Assembly (NCBI GenBank): GCA_947034885.2
Contig: OX344753.2
Location: 28,040,347 to 28,104,346, forward strand
Length of the DNA stretch: 64,000 bases
Reading direction: 5' to 3'
Origin: Thuidium tamariscinum
Lineage: Eukaryota; Streptophyta; Bryopsida; Hypnales; Thuidiaceae
Positions 21,098-31,044 of the stretch are shown here, piece by piece; the stretch's first letter is position 1; each line of letters starts with the position of its first letter. The notes beneath the pieces were generated by a model. It worked only from the letters and a program-made list of their open reading frames with translations, did no database searches and was not told the origin of the DNA. The translations under genes were made by a program, and so were the position numbers.

Positions 21098-23461
21098 TCA
21101 ACCTTGTTCTGGTTCTACAATGCCTCTGCCTATACTATTTCTCAAAAAAATTTGCAATCCTTCTCTAGATTGCAAACTGTTCAACGTAGCCACTACGGTC
21201 TGATCATATCGATCGTGCAAGTAGGAAGAAATGGTTGACAACATTTGCACCTCATTGAACGTAGTGTCTTCGATGAACCTCATTTGTGCCTCATGATCCA
21301 GGTCTTGGAGTATTCCGATAGGATTTCCACTGGAGTCAAAAACCACATTTTCTGGATGTGGTCGGCGCACGAACTCCTGTCGGTCCAAGTCCCAATGGCC
21401 ACCAGCAAGTTGGCCAAAAAATACTCGCCGCCCTGGATCGCCCGCATTAATCAGCTTCTTGCACACCTCCGTAATCTCCGCATCATCGATCCACGGAACG
21501 TCTTGCACGCTGCGCATGGTGAGGTGTCTACTGTCATGGCCCCACTTCCACATCCATATCATGTCATTACCCCAACTCCCTCTATTCTCATCGCCAGGCA
21601 AGTTCTCTTCGTTCAACTCGAAGTGCTGGGGCATGTAATCCTCCAACCCAAATTGGACGTACGACCGCCAATGCAAAGGAGCCTTGCATTGCGCGCACCG
21701 CTTTCTTGTGACCATGTGCGGAATGAGACATCCGGGGTGGTACATATGTCCACATGTTCCAAGGCTCCATCCACCCTCGGGCCCAAACGGTTCCATGCAA
21801 ATTGTGCACGTCGTTCCATCCTTCACAAACTCGGGAACTATGGGCCACAGTAAGGGGGGATTGCCTTCTCTATCCACGAGCCCGTATCGGTATCTTGCGG
21901 TGTTGAATTGGAAGTCTAGATGCGGATGCCCGTCCCAATCAATGCTTGCATTATCGCGATTTGTGGGCAATGTAACTGGAAACATATCCTCCAGTCGGGC
22001 CCACGATGTCAAGCCAAAATAACGTTGGCTACCATCTCTAAATTGTGCAGCTATTCTCCTGACTTCACGCTGCAGTTGTGCGACCTCGTTCATAGCCAAA
22101 GTGCATGCCAATCTCATGTTGCTCATGGCAAGCAACTTTTGCTCCCTCGTAGTTGACGTTTGTTGCAACAATCTATCCTTCATGGCATTTACAAATGCCA
22201 ACTTGTCCTGTAGTCCCTCTAAAGTCGCTGATACAGCCTCCATGTTGGCCTTGGCCTCATTGCACTCGCCCTCTGCACGCTCCGCTCGTGCCACAAGGGC
22301 ATCGTATGCCACGCGCTCAACGCTTATGAACTCTTGGCCCAATGCATCTGTTGATTGGGTTGCCGCATTTGAACTCTCACCACGAAAATGTGGTGTTGGG
22401 AACATACCACGAGGCCACACCCGGCGCACCGTCAACGGGTCAGCTGGCTCAATTAGACCATACGTGGCCCGCTCCACGACCTCATCCAATGGTGGAGTGC
22501 CATCCGTGCTTTGGCAACGTTCACGTTCAAGCAAGTCAATGTTACTTGCTAGTAACTTAGCATTCGTTTCCTCCAAAGCCTTCACCCGTGCGTTGTGGGC
22601 TTGTACCTCCATCTCGTGCCTTCGCTCAGCTTCTGCACCATCCTCACGCAGCTTAATCACCAATGCACGTAATGCCTCTAATTCCCCATTCGCTCCAAAT
22701 ACTTCATTAATTGTCGTGGACGGGGGAATTGGGTGAATGGCGAGTGGCATGGGCTCGCTTGGACCGGCAATGGGCGCCTCCAATTCGGGAGCCACCGGAT
22801 TTTGTTCGTTGGCGCCTTGAGGTGCATTGTCGACCTCCATGGGGTCCGCGGCCGCCGCTTCGTCCCCTTGTGCCCAAGCCACTCCTTCGCCCTCCAATTG
22901 CACTACAGGGTTTGGTAGAATTCTACGGCTTTTAGTAGGGAAACGGCCACCCCATTGTTTTGCCGTATACGTGTTCCAATCCACGTCCTTGCCCAAAAAA
23001 ACCTCCGCATACGCCATTTGACACAATGCGAGGGTCCCATCCTTCTTCGAGAGGGTCCCCCAAAGTGCCAATGCCACCTCGGTCAACCGCTTCTTGAACG
23101 TTGGGTGTATGAAGTATTTTATCAATGCACAGCCACATCGCACGTGCGTCTCATTTCTCTCCCGTGGAAAATGGCGGTTGATGTAGGCCCAGTCCACGTA
23201 TGTCCGACATGTGGTGCGGGTCCATGGCTCAAGCGCCTGTTCCCACCTGTGCCCGGCCAAAACTTCTCCAGTGTTGAAAGTCGCCCAGTCTACAGTGCTC
23301 CTGTTCCCACGACGCCTCCTGTGTGGGGGTTCACCTTCATGGGTTACCATCTCCTGGTTTTCTACCACTGGGGGGTGATTTCTAGGAACTACCACCTCCT
23401 GGTTCTCTGCCATGGGGGGGTTCTCTACATGTATTACCATCTCTTCAGGGTTTAAGGCCAT
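21098..23461 (-). CDS. coiled-coil RING-H2 protein of hAT-1 (copy A)
   Basis: 787 aa from the ATG at 23461; the frame continues a few codons upstream without another ATG. The N-terminal ~60 residues contain imperfect repeats around ENPPMAENQEVVVP. About 60-170 form a globular region (YVDWAYINRHFP, KKRLTEVALALWG, KDVDWNTYT). About 250-320 and 375-490 are coiled coil. A RING-H2 finger follows: Cys552, Cys555, Cys570, His572, His575, Cys578, Cys589, Cys592, complete and regularly spaced. About 170 residues of unknown type come after it. RING-H2 proteins are usually ubiquitin ligases; the substrate is unknown. A TATA box and a GGACGG island lie upstream (23663 and 23730-24150). Copy B encodes a protein of identical length with scattered substitutions and an intact finger, which suggests the protein was maintained, at least until recently. 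Whether it serves the transposon or was merely captured is open. Confidence 0.75.
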   Translation of the reverse strand: MALNPEEMVIHVENPPMAENQEVVVPRNHPPVVENQEMVTHEGEPPHRRRRGNRSTVDWATFNTGEVLAGHRWEQALEPWTRTTCRTYVDWAYINRHFPRERNETHVRCGCALIKYFIHPTFKKRLTEVALALWGTLSKKDGTLALCQMAYAEVFLGKDVDWNTYTAKQWGGRFPTKSRRILPNPVVQLEGEGVAWAQGDEAAAADPMEVDNAPQGANEQNPVAPELEAPIAGPSEPMPLAIHPIPPSTTINEVFGANGELEALRALVIKLREDGAEAERRHEMEVQAHNARVKALEETNAKLLASNIDLLERERCQSTDGTPPLDEVVERATYGLIEPADPLTVRRVWPRGMFPTPHFRGESSNAATQSTDALGQEFISVERVAYDALVARAERAEGECNEAKANMEAVSATLEGLQDKLAFVNAMKDRLLQQTSTTREQKLLAMSNMRLACTLAMNEVAQLQREVRRIAAQFRDGSQRYFGLTSWARLEDMFPVTLPTNRDNASIDWDGHPHLDFQFNTARYRYGLVDREGNPPLLWPIVPEFVKDGTTCTICMEPFGPEGGWSLGTCGHMYHPGCLIPHMVTRKRCAQCKAPLHWRSYVQFGLEDYMPQHFELNEENLPGDENRGSWGNDMIWMWKWGHDSRHLTMRSVQDVPWIDDAEITEVCKKLINAGDPGRRVFFGQLAGGHWDLDRQEFVRRPHPENVVFDSSGNPIGILQDLDHEAQMRFIEDTTFNEVQMLSTISSYLHDRYDQTVVATLNSLQSREGLQIFLRNSIGRGIVEPEQG

Positions 23462-23662
23462 AGTACCTGCACACAATGCCACAACACGGATGTATGTATA
23501 TACAGATGACTATGCTCTGCCTCCTGTTGCGTGAGGGCAACTAGAATGTGGCAAAGCAATAGCCAAATGCTTGACTTCCTCCCGAATTGCAATGCAAAGC
23601 TTTTTTCAAGCTAGGATAGAGCAACTCAAAAGAGAAAGCAAGGTGAATGTGGCTTAATTTGG

Positions 23663-23671
23663 GATTTATAC
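23663..23671 (-). promoter_or_regulatory. TATA box of the hAT-1 RING gene
   Basis: Minus-strand AGTATAAATCCC about 200 bp before the ATG and about 60 bp from the GGACGG island. The same box is present in copy B near 46035-46045. Confidence 0.6.
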
Positions 23672-23729
23672 TCCCCATTACCAAGGCTCGTTAGAAGTGT
23701 TAATTTGTGTCTAATCACATCGCCATGCA

Positions 23730-24150
23730 CCACCTGGAGCCGTTGATGCGGACGGCCATCGACGGTTGGGGCGTCCAGGGACTGTCGACTCTGGTTCGAG
23801 AGGCCGTCGACAGCTTCGGGATGACGTCACAGAGGCCGTCCACAGGTCCGGCACCGTCAACGAGTTCGAAAAACATCATGACTTCGAAAAACACTTATTA
23901 CTCCGCTGAATTACAAATTCGATGGCCCAAAATGGCTCTTCGTGACGGCCTGCCCGTGGTCTTGGACGGCCACTGTTCAGCTGTGGACAGCCTGCCCGGA
24001 CAGGTCAACGCTCCGGCCCGAGGTCCTGGACGGCCCAAATTCGTTGCGGACGGCCTGTCCAGGTCCTGGACGGGCCCGTGTTGCTGGACGGTTTTCTGGA
24101 CGCCCTCCGTCCCCGTGACGGCCTGCCCAAGTCCTGGACGGGCTCAATAG
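23730..24150. repeat. internal GGACGG island upstream of the RING gene
   Basis: GC-rich DNA with GACGGCC, GGACGGC and CCTGCCC words in an otherwise AT-rich element, beginning about 60 bp beyond the TATA box of the RING gene. Copy B has it at 46115-46890, enlarged by extra repeat units and a MITE. Confidence 0.7.
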
Positions 24151-24159
24151 GTGGCTACA

Positions 24160-27100
24160 ATATATACCCTGAATTTCAATTAGGCAGGTGGAATCCAATT
24201 AGACAGCCAGGATCCAATTATGCAATTGGTATTCATTTAGGCAGTTGAGATGCAATAAGCTGTAAGACAGCTGAATTTTAATGAGGGTGAACTGGTGAAG
24301 ATTGCCAATGCAGTATCTGTATACTGTAATTTTTATTGGAGCTCAGTGAGTTAACATTCACAGCTTGCATTTCTTTTTAAAAAATTTTGGGATTCATTCA
24401 TGATTGTGACAAGTGTGTGACTCATTCAGATCTTGTATTTCTTTTTAAATTTTTTTAGGATTCATGATTGTGACAAGTGTGTTAGCCATGTATGCATGGT
24501 AGGAGGCTAAGATTCCACTTATTTAAATTAAGAGTTGATTTGCCTTTTTCCTGTATGTCTTTAGATGAAAATATTTTTAGTTTATTTTTCAGTCAAGGAG
24601 AAATAGATGAGGAATCTAATACAAGTTGTTTCATATTTTTTTTGAAGAAAAATTGAATTAATTATGAATTTTCAAACACAATTTGTCATAGGACCCTATT
24701 TGTGATCAGTAAGCCTTAAAAACCTATACATGCACAGTTTCTAAAAAAATCTGGTTTGGTTCAAAAACTAGTAATGCAACATGTAAAAAACGGTTTGAAA
24801 TGGTTTCTAAATGTGTCCCTTTCAAAAACTGAAATGAATTCTTCAATTAATCATTATTTCAAAACAATTTCACATTTGAAAGAAGGTAGTTTAACAACCA
24901 TTTTTTATTTTGAATAAAATTAGTAGACACCTATAAGTACACTTAGTTATGATTGAATCCATTATAACTCTAAAACCATCCATTCATATAGTAAAAATCA
25001 AATCTTAGCATGCTTCAATATAATCCACAATTAGTTTTCTCACAATGAGCTATCCAATTCAGACCCTCCTATTAGGCAGATACAAAAGCCTGCATAGTTT
25101 ATGAACCTCCGTGTGAGCTTCCTACCATAATAGTTGATTTGAGAGCCCAGGTCCTTGAACTTCTTCATTTTAGATGTTAGAATGGATTTGCAGACTTATT
25201 GATACTTGTGTTTTTAAACACAATCGGCTTATTAAATTCCCTAAGTTTTCTTATTATATAAATGAATGTGAATATGCTCTTGTGCCTTTAAATTGGTTTT
25301 AAATATTGCATTAGGATTGTCTACTATAGTTTAATTTCTCTATTGTGTGCTTTGTTTTCTTATAAATGGTGAAATATAAATAGTTGTAGCTTTGATTTTT
25401 GATTTTCAAACTCTTTAGTGGCACATAGATAGCATATGCTGTGCGTTTCACCATGTTCTTAGTTCATCAAAATCCTTGAAGCTGACATGTTTCCTTGTAT
25501 ACAATGTTTTTGATCTTCTCAGTATTTTGTAATTATGAAATGTAGAAAAAAATAGGGTGTTCAAAAATAGTCCTTCAAAGAATTTACAAAAGAAAATAGG
25601 GTACTCTAAAATACACTCCGGTAGCTTTATTTCTACTAATAGGGAGGGACAAAAACATGAGAAGGACATAAATACCCCCCCATTAAATACCCTGTTATCG
25701 CACGTGGTTACTAAAAGATAAGGGGTGTGAACCCCCCAAGTCTGTTATTCAAACCATTCCCATTTTTTTTATTCAAACCATTTCCCCATTTTTTTCCAAA
25801 GCGATTCATTTCCATTTTTTTTTTGGCGAACCATGAACCCATTTTTTGGTCCAAATCCCTTCTATATTTTTTTTTCCAACACCCAAAACCATTAACGTTT
25901 TGCTTTATTCACACCACTTCCATTTTTGGGATTCAAACCATTTCCATATTTTTTTTAATTGAACCATTAACACATTTTTTTCCAACCCATTTCCACATTT
26001 TTTTTATTCGAACCGGGCTCGACAATTTCTTTCCAAACCATTTCTATATTTTTGGCGGGTAACTTCTTTAACCCTTTGACATGTTTTTTTGGTTCAAACC
26101 ATTAACACACTTGCGGAATTCTAACTCTTTCGTCTAGGGTTTATCATAGACTTCGGCAAAGAGAGGATTAGAGCGGTTTAGGGTCCCGCAGAAGAGTCTG
26201 AATTCTGAAAATTGGTTGGTGCCCACTAATGGAGTCTTGCTTGCTAGTGCCCCCGTCCTAAACTCCTAATTAGTGCTTTAGTTCACTTATACTTTCATAA
26301 CTCATAGTTTCATAACTCATAAGTAGAGTACATGACTACAGGACCAGAATATTATGCAATATAGTAATATACTAATATGTACATGTAGTACTAATCTAAT
26401 TTCCTAAAAAATATATGCCTAGTCGGATGGCTCCCGAATTTAAAATTGAGAAGTTTAAATCCCTACATATCCGTAGGGCACTACTTCTAAAATTTAGGGT
26501 CCATCACTTCAGCCATTCTCGATATGAGATGAAGCACTGGAAGGCAATGTAAAATTTTAGCCGTGTACATTACACACTACCCACCAACAAGTTTAGGGTC
26601 ATCCAATTCTGCCATTGAAACGAATTTTGCATAATATAATCAAGCATACCAAATGTGGATTTCACATAAGTCAAATTCAGTTTTTGGTGAATTGTTTCAT
26701 TCAAAACTCATGGTTTAGCATGATAATTGATTATAAAACATTGGTGATGAATTAGCATTAATTTACAAAGAGGAGATATGTAGGAAACATCCATATGCAC
26801 ATTTTTCATACCAAAAAACATCCTAGATTCCTAGTAAGTTACAACAATATAATTGGGTTGAAGAATTCAATTAGGCATTTTATATGACCCCATTTTGTAA
26901 AATAGATGTATGTACGCTTGAATTAGATTTAGGCAAAGTCATTGTACGGAAATGATTTAAGTTCCTCAAGGAGTCATAGTGTGACCATCAAATAGCAAAT
27001 GCTAATTAAGCCGGATTAAATTATTAAAATTAGCTCCTATTTCCTAAATTTGCGGGGGAGAATGAAATTAGATGGAAAGGGAGGAAGTAGAGCTTTTTGA

Positions 27101-27500
27101 TGACACAACTGAGAACGGATATGCATCAACCAAAGAGGTATGTGTTTAGACCCTAAACCAATAAGTTTAATCATTTCGTGTTATTTCTTTTATTTACTTC
27201 AAAATTTGCAAAATTAGATTGACGCTAGGAAAAGAAAGATCAATTACCGAATACAAATTATAATGCACTTCTTAAGTTATTAAATTACTAAACTAGACAT
27301 TTTACCCTCATTTACCCAAAAGTGAAAAGGAACTTAAACCCTAAACCCTAAATCCTAAACCTTCGGTTGGGCAAGGGCTTTAGGCTGGGTTTTTGACCTT
27401 CTCAAAATTCAGTGTCAGCCCTTAGATGGGCGGTTTCTGGCCTGTTACCTTATTACCTTGTAGAGGAATTTCAGTTGCACGAGGCTTGCCATTAAGTCTT
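24160..27500. other. AT-rich spacer of hAT-1 between the RING and kinase genes
   Basis: 3.3 kb with no supported gene; copy B carries the same sequence (46890-50720). It holds the T-rich complement of the ATGGTTTGAAT array at 25738-26105, and an interstitial telomere-like run at 27331-27362 (AAACCCTAAACCCTAAATCC). Small frames, such as 25448-25669 minus, are shared by both copies but have no domain and no coding signature. Confidence 0.6.
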
Positions 27501-27539
27501 CGCTGGCATCTTCACCGCCCTGTGCTTCCCCGACGATCC

Positions 27540-27860
27540 CCTTAATGGTTCAGAATCCCCGAGACGCCTTGTGGGGTCGTGTGGACGGCCTCGTTCCATG
27601 ACGGACCCCCGAATTCCCAGGACAGCTTGTGCGTCCCCTCGACGGTCTCGCAGTTCCTCGACGGTCCCCACGACGGCTTTGAAATTCTCGGGACGGATGG
27701 GGCGTCCCGTCGACGGCCTCATCGTCCTCGACATTCCCCTCGACGGCTTCCGAATTCTGAGGACGGCGACCACGTCCCCTCGACGGTCTCGGAGTTCCCG
27801 ACACCCCTCGACGGCTTTCGAGTTCCCTGGACGGATCGGCCATCCATGCGACGGCTCGCC
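27540..27860. repeat. internal CGACGG island upstream of the kinase gene
   Basis: CGACGGC, GGACGG and CCTCGACGG repeated at about 20-30-bp intervals, ending 7 bp before the TATA box at 27867. Copy B: 50740-51058. Confidence 0.7.
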
Positions 27861-27866
27861 AACGGC

Positions 27867-27873
27867 TATATAA
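27867..27873 (+). promoter_or_regulatory. TATA box of the hAT-1 kinase locus
   Basis: TATATAAGG directly after the CGACGG island and about 200 bp before the ATG at 28069; conserved in copy B at 51064. A pyrimidine-rich leader (TCTCTCCTGCTCTGACGG) follows. Confidence 0.7.
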
Positions 27874-28068
27874 GGTAGGCCAGTTTCCCCACTCTGCACG
27901 AGTCTCTCCTGCTCTGACGGTGCTCTCTTGCCCTGGATTGGTTGCAGTCCTTGCTTGGGAGCGCGGGTGCTTGCAAGGAGGCTCGGCTGAGGAAGGGGGG
28001 ATAGTTTTCACATTTGTGACTACTGAACCCTAATTCCTTGGTTTTACCATCGCATATTTTTTTCCAGA

Positions 28069-28677
28069 ATGGACGGGCGAGGTGCGTCGAAGCGCAAGGT
28101 TGATGTGTGGTTTTCAGGCATCGGAGATCCTGTTGGTGAGCATTCTCTAGAATCCATTGACTGTGTATCGGAGGCAGTATTGGCCGGAGAAGGGGTCGGT
28201 GGTGCGGCTGGAGGAGAATCTTCGGGGGCCAAGAAAAAAAAGAACAGGCGGAGGCACAAGGCTACGAATACAGACGACTGGCCAAGGAAGGCTGCAACCA
28301 GGAAAGTGCAGGAAGTGGCATTGGATTTTCTGGAGCAATATACGATTGCTCAATTGAATACGACCTACGTCTCGCGTGGATTGCAAGGGGTGGAGACAAT
28401 AAAAAAAAAATTCACCCACATGGTTTGGACAACAATGGGCGAGGATGAGTGGCTTGAAGATCGCACAAAGGAACACTTCCGTCGTTGGCTTGACGAACAA
28501 GTGCAAACTTGTGTTTTCAACATCGCCCAAGTCGCCGCATCGGTAAAGGGCTTCAAACGAGATGTAGCGCCGAAGCAACAAGCATTGCATTTGTTGCACA
28601 AAAAGGTGTATTGGTGGCATGACGCAATGCGAGCGCTGTCTTCCAGCAATATCCGCTCTGCCCCATGGTTTCAGTAG
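28069..28677 (+). CDS. 202-aa protein of hAT-1 kinase locus (copy A)
   Basis: The ATG at 28069 is preceded by TTTTTTTCCAG, a strong 3' splice site with a branch-like TACTGAAC 50 bp upstream, so the leader holds an intron. The protein has a basic nuclear-localisation-like cluster (KKKKNRRRHK, about residues 59-68) and a mostly helical C-terminal two thirds rich in Trp and Lys. I recognise no domain. It ends in a TAG, after which the same frame continues into the kinase domain; this stop is the same in both copies. It may therefore be the N-terminal part of the kinase, reached by splicing or read-through, or a separate protein. Copy B (51266-51874) is nearly identical over residues 30-202, with most changes near the N-terminus. 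Confidence 0.6.
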   Translation: MDGRGASKRKVDVWFSGIGDPVGEHSLESIDCVSEAVLAGEGVGGAAGGESSGAKKKKNRRRHKATNTDDWPRKAATRKVQEVALDFLEQYTIAQLNTTYVSRGLQGVETIKKKFTHMVWTTMGEDEWLEDRTKEHFRRWLDEQVQTCVFNIAQVAASVKGFKRDVAPKQQALHLLHKKVYWWHDAMRALSSSNIRSAPWFQ

Positions 28678-28686
28678 AGCCAAAGC

Positions 28687-29729
28687 TTGTCCCTAGGCCA
28701 AGCGGGTGCAGGAGGAGTGGTATTTCTCGAACGAGGAGTGGTGGTGGTTCCATTGTCAGGCCACAACAAACAAGGGGGGCACGGGAGGGTGCGTAAAGTG
28801 AGCCTCCAAAATTCAAGGCACATTCCCCCCACGATGGAATTGGCGGGCAAGACAGCCCTATATGTGGATCAATTGAAGAAGTCACGGGAGAAGTTGTCCA
28901 TCGAGGCTTTGGTTTGTCCATGTAATCATCCAGGGGTCATAAAATTTTTTGCTATAAATGACATGACCATGGAGTGTTATTCTCAATGGTGGAATGGAGG
29001 AACATTGGAGCCATGTTCGCATTGGACCATAAAAACCGAGATTATGCTGAGATCGGGGAGCTTGCCTACCATGCAACTCCACAGACGATGCAAGAAGCCA
29101 AAAGACTCTTGGCTTATCGTAGAAACCGCACCGAGCTTGCATGGGCGTTAATTTGCATCGTGGATGCGGTGCAACAATCTTCGGTGCTCCACAACGACAT
29201 CACGCCAGAAAACATCATGTTGCATTTTCCGAATGATGATGGGCGAACAGTGTGGATTGGGCTATGTGATTGGGGAATGGCTAGTCGTATCAATGAAGAA
29301 ACCCATTCTTTGTACCAGTTTCAATGTGGAAGCCAAATGCGGGCTACACGTCAAAAACGTTGGTGGGTGGCCCCTGAATTGATGTATGTTCCTGGAGAGG
29401 CGGGCACTTCGGTATCTCCCACTCGTGCAGATGGGGCACCGTGTGTTAGTATACATACAGACGAATATGCTGTTGGGAAGCTTGCGGAGAAGATATGGAA
29501 GAAAGACCACGAAAATACGCAAATGCTTCCCGACCATACAGCGTTTGGTACATTTCAAGCGACATTGGGCGAATTGTGCAAAGAGGACCCACTACAACGA
29601 CGCACGGTAACGTACACCGTGGGACGAATTAGTGGCGCCCCCTTATTTTGGACTCCACCCGTGGATTGCTACCGCGAGGCCCGCAAGGAGCAAGCACTTC
29701 TACAAGAACAAGCAAGGAATGAAGATTAG
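28687..29729 (+). CDS. protein kinase domain carried by hAT-1 (copy A, one frameshift)
   Basis: The N-lobe lies in the frame of the upstream 202-aa protein: Gly-rich loop GGHGRV, AGK (the Lys of the VAIK motif), helix-C Glu in SIEALV, and HPGVIKF. The C-lobe lies at 28974-29729: HNDITPEN (the catalytic loop; Asp75 and Asn80 of that frame, Asn replacing the usual Arg of HRD), DWG (Asp99) in place of DFG, APE at 133-135, and the F-helix Asp163 in TDEYAVGKL. All residues needed for catalysis are present. The two frames meet near 29008, where copy A reads TTGGAGCC and copy B TTGGGAGCC, so copy A has lost one G. Without a search I cannot place it in a kinase group. An AATAAA lies at 29841. Its position within the transposon and behind a GGACGG island argues that it is transposon cargo, probably captured from the host long ago. 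Confidence 0.7.
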
Positions 29730-29840
29730 AGAATAGTATTTTAGTGGCAATGTAATCGTAGACGTACCTTAGTACTTGCTTTTACCACAGTATAGTCCAC
29801 GAACTTTGCGTCACTGAATTTTGTACTAACTCCTTTTTGA

Positions 29841-29846
29841 AATAAA
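29841..29846 (+). terminator. polyadenylation signal after the kinase gene
   Basis: AATAAA 112 bp after the kinase stop codon, followed by T-rich DNA. A consensus match only. Confidence 0.4.
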
Positions 29847-30336
29847 TACATGTAAATATTTTTGTTCCATTCGAGTATGATTCCGGTGAGTGGATTTGTG
29901 AGTAGTTCTGTCCCTTCGCAAATTTTGGACTTAATGCCATGTTAATTCAGTACTTTCAATCATTTTCTCCATATTCCAGATTACATTTGTTTTCTTGTAC
30001 AAGTTCGAAAATCCATAATGATCTCAAAATATCCAAGCATGTAGGTAACCAACTTCGAAGAATGAATCCAAATTTAAGAGTATAGAACACATGGCAAATG
30101 ACAAAGCAAATATTTCCATTTCTTGGGACAAATATCCATAAATGGATCCGTTGTTGACTTGTTGCGTTGTAGAATTTGTGACATGTGAAGATAAAAAATT
30201 TCTACCCACGTGCCTTACATGAGCACATGAAGCATGGGTAGTATTTATAATTAATGCCGAATTTCACATGCAAGGTATTCAGCCTTACATAGTATTACAT
30301 AAGATGACATGGAGACATTTTTTTCCCTAGATGCTC

Positions 30337-30993
30337 TCAACGTCTTGCACGTGTACGATTAAGAACCATGCTCCTTGCAGCAGCCTCTCGCGTGGTTGCT
30401 TGGTTGTCTTGAGGTGTAGGTGGAGGACCTCTACGAGTCCCTCTATAATCACTATCTCCCGGAACTTCACCATCTTCACCTATACTAGGACCCATGGATT
30501 CATCATCATGATTGGACGTTGCCCTACCGACTTCGCTTGGTGAGTTGTCAGGGCTGTCTGAGCCTTCACCTACAATAGAAGCCAATCTGCAGATTGTTCG
30601 CCCCCCTATTCCATCACCAGCGGTATCCACACTCGGCCCCGCTGGTCTAGGGAGAAGACCTTCGCGGAGAAATGGTGTACTCGCCACTTCTTCCCTTCTT
30701 AGCCTTCTACGTGTTCTTCTACTCACTCGTTCGTTGGTAGGGCCTTCTTCACGTGGCCGCGACCGTCGATTAGTAGTGCGTGTAGGCGGTGCAACGGGTT
30801 GTTCTGAGGATGGAGGTGCATTCCTTCGCTCGGTCATATTTAGAGTTGGGAAGAGACCGGCCAATCGTGTACCGATTGATGGATTTTCTTGGTTGGGGCA
30901 GGCTCTAGAAGATGAAGGCCGTGCTGAAATTTGGACGGGTGGATCATCCAAGCTAGGCGCTTGTGTTCGCACGCCGATCATGTCTCGACGCAA
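30337..30993 (-). CDS. Arg/Pro/Ser-rich frame downstream of the transposase
   Basis: A 218-aa frame, 51 bp beyond the transposase stop and on the same strand. It is disordered and basic, with an RRTRRRLRRE cluster, and has no recognisable domain. Its position suggests a 3' exon or alternative tail of the transposase transcript. Copy B lacks this region, so no comparison is possible. Confidence 0.4.
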   Translation of the reverse strand: MRRDMIGVRTQAPSLDDPPVQISARPSSSRACPNQENPSIGTRLAGLFPTLNMTERRNAPPSSEQPVAPPTRTTNRRSRPREEGPTNERVSRRTRRRLRREEVASTPFLREGLLPRPAGPSVDTAGDGIGGRTICRLASIVGEGSDSPDNSPSEVGRATSNHDDESMGPSIGEDGEVPGDSDYRGTRRGPPPTPQDNQATTREAAARSMVLNRTRARR

Positions 30994-31044
30994 TGTGCGA
31001 AAGTCTATCTCGACACCAATGGGGGATATGTGGCTACGAGTGTT

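Noticed and set aside
21245-23455. Plus-strand frames opposite the RING gene (for example 21245-21853, 22101-22736)
   Set aside because: Shadows of the minus-strand gene; both copies show them only because the true gene is conserved.
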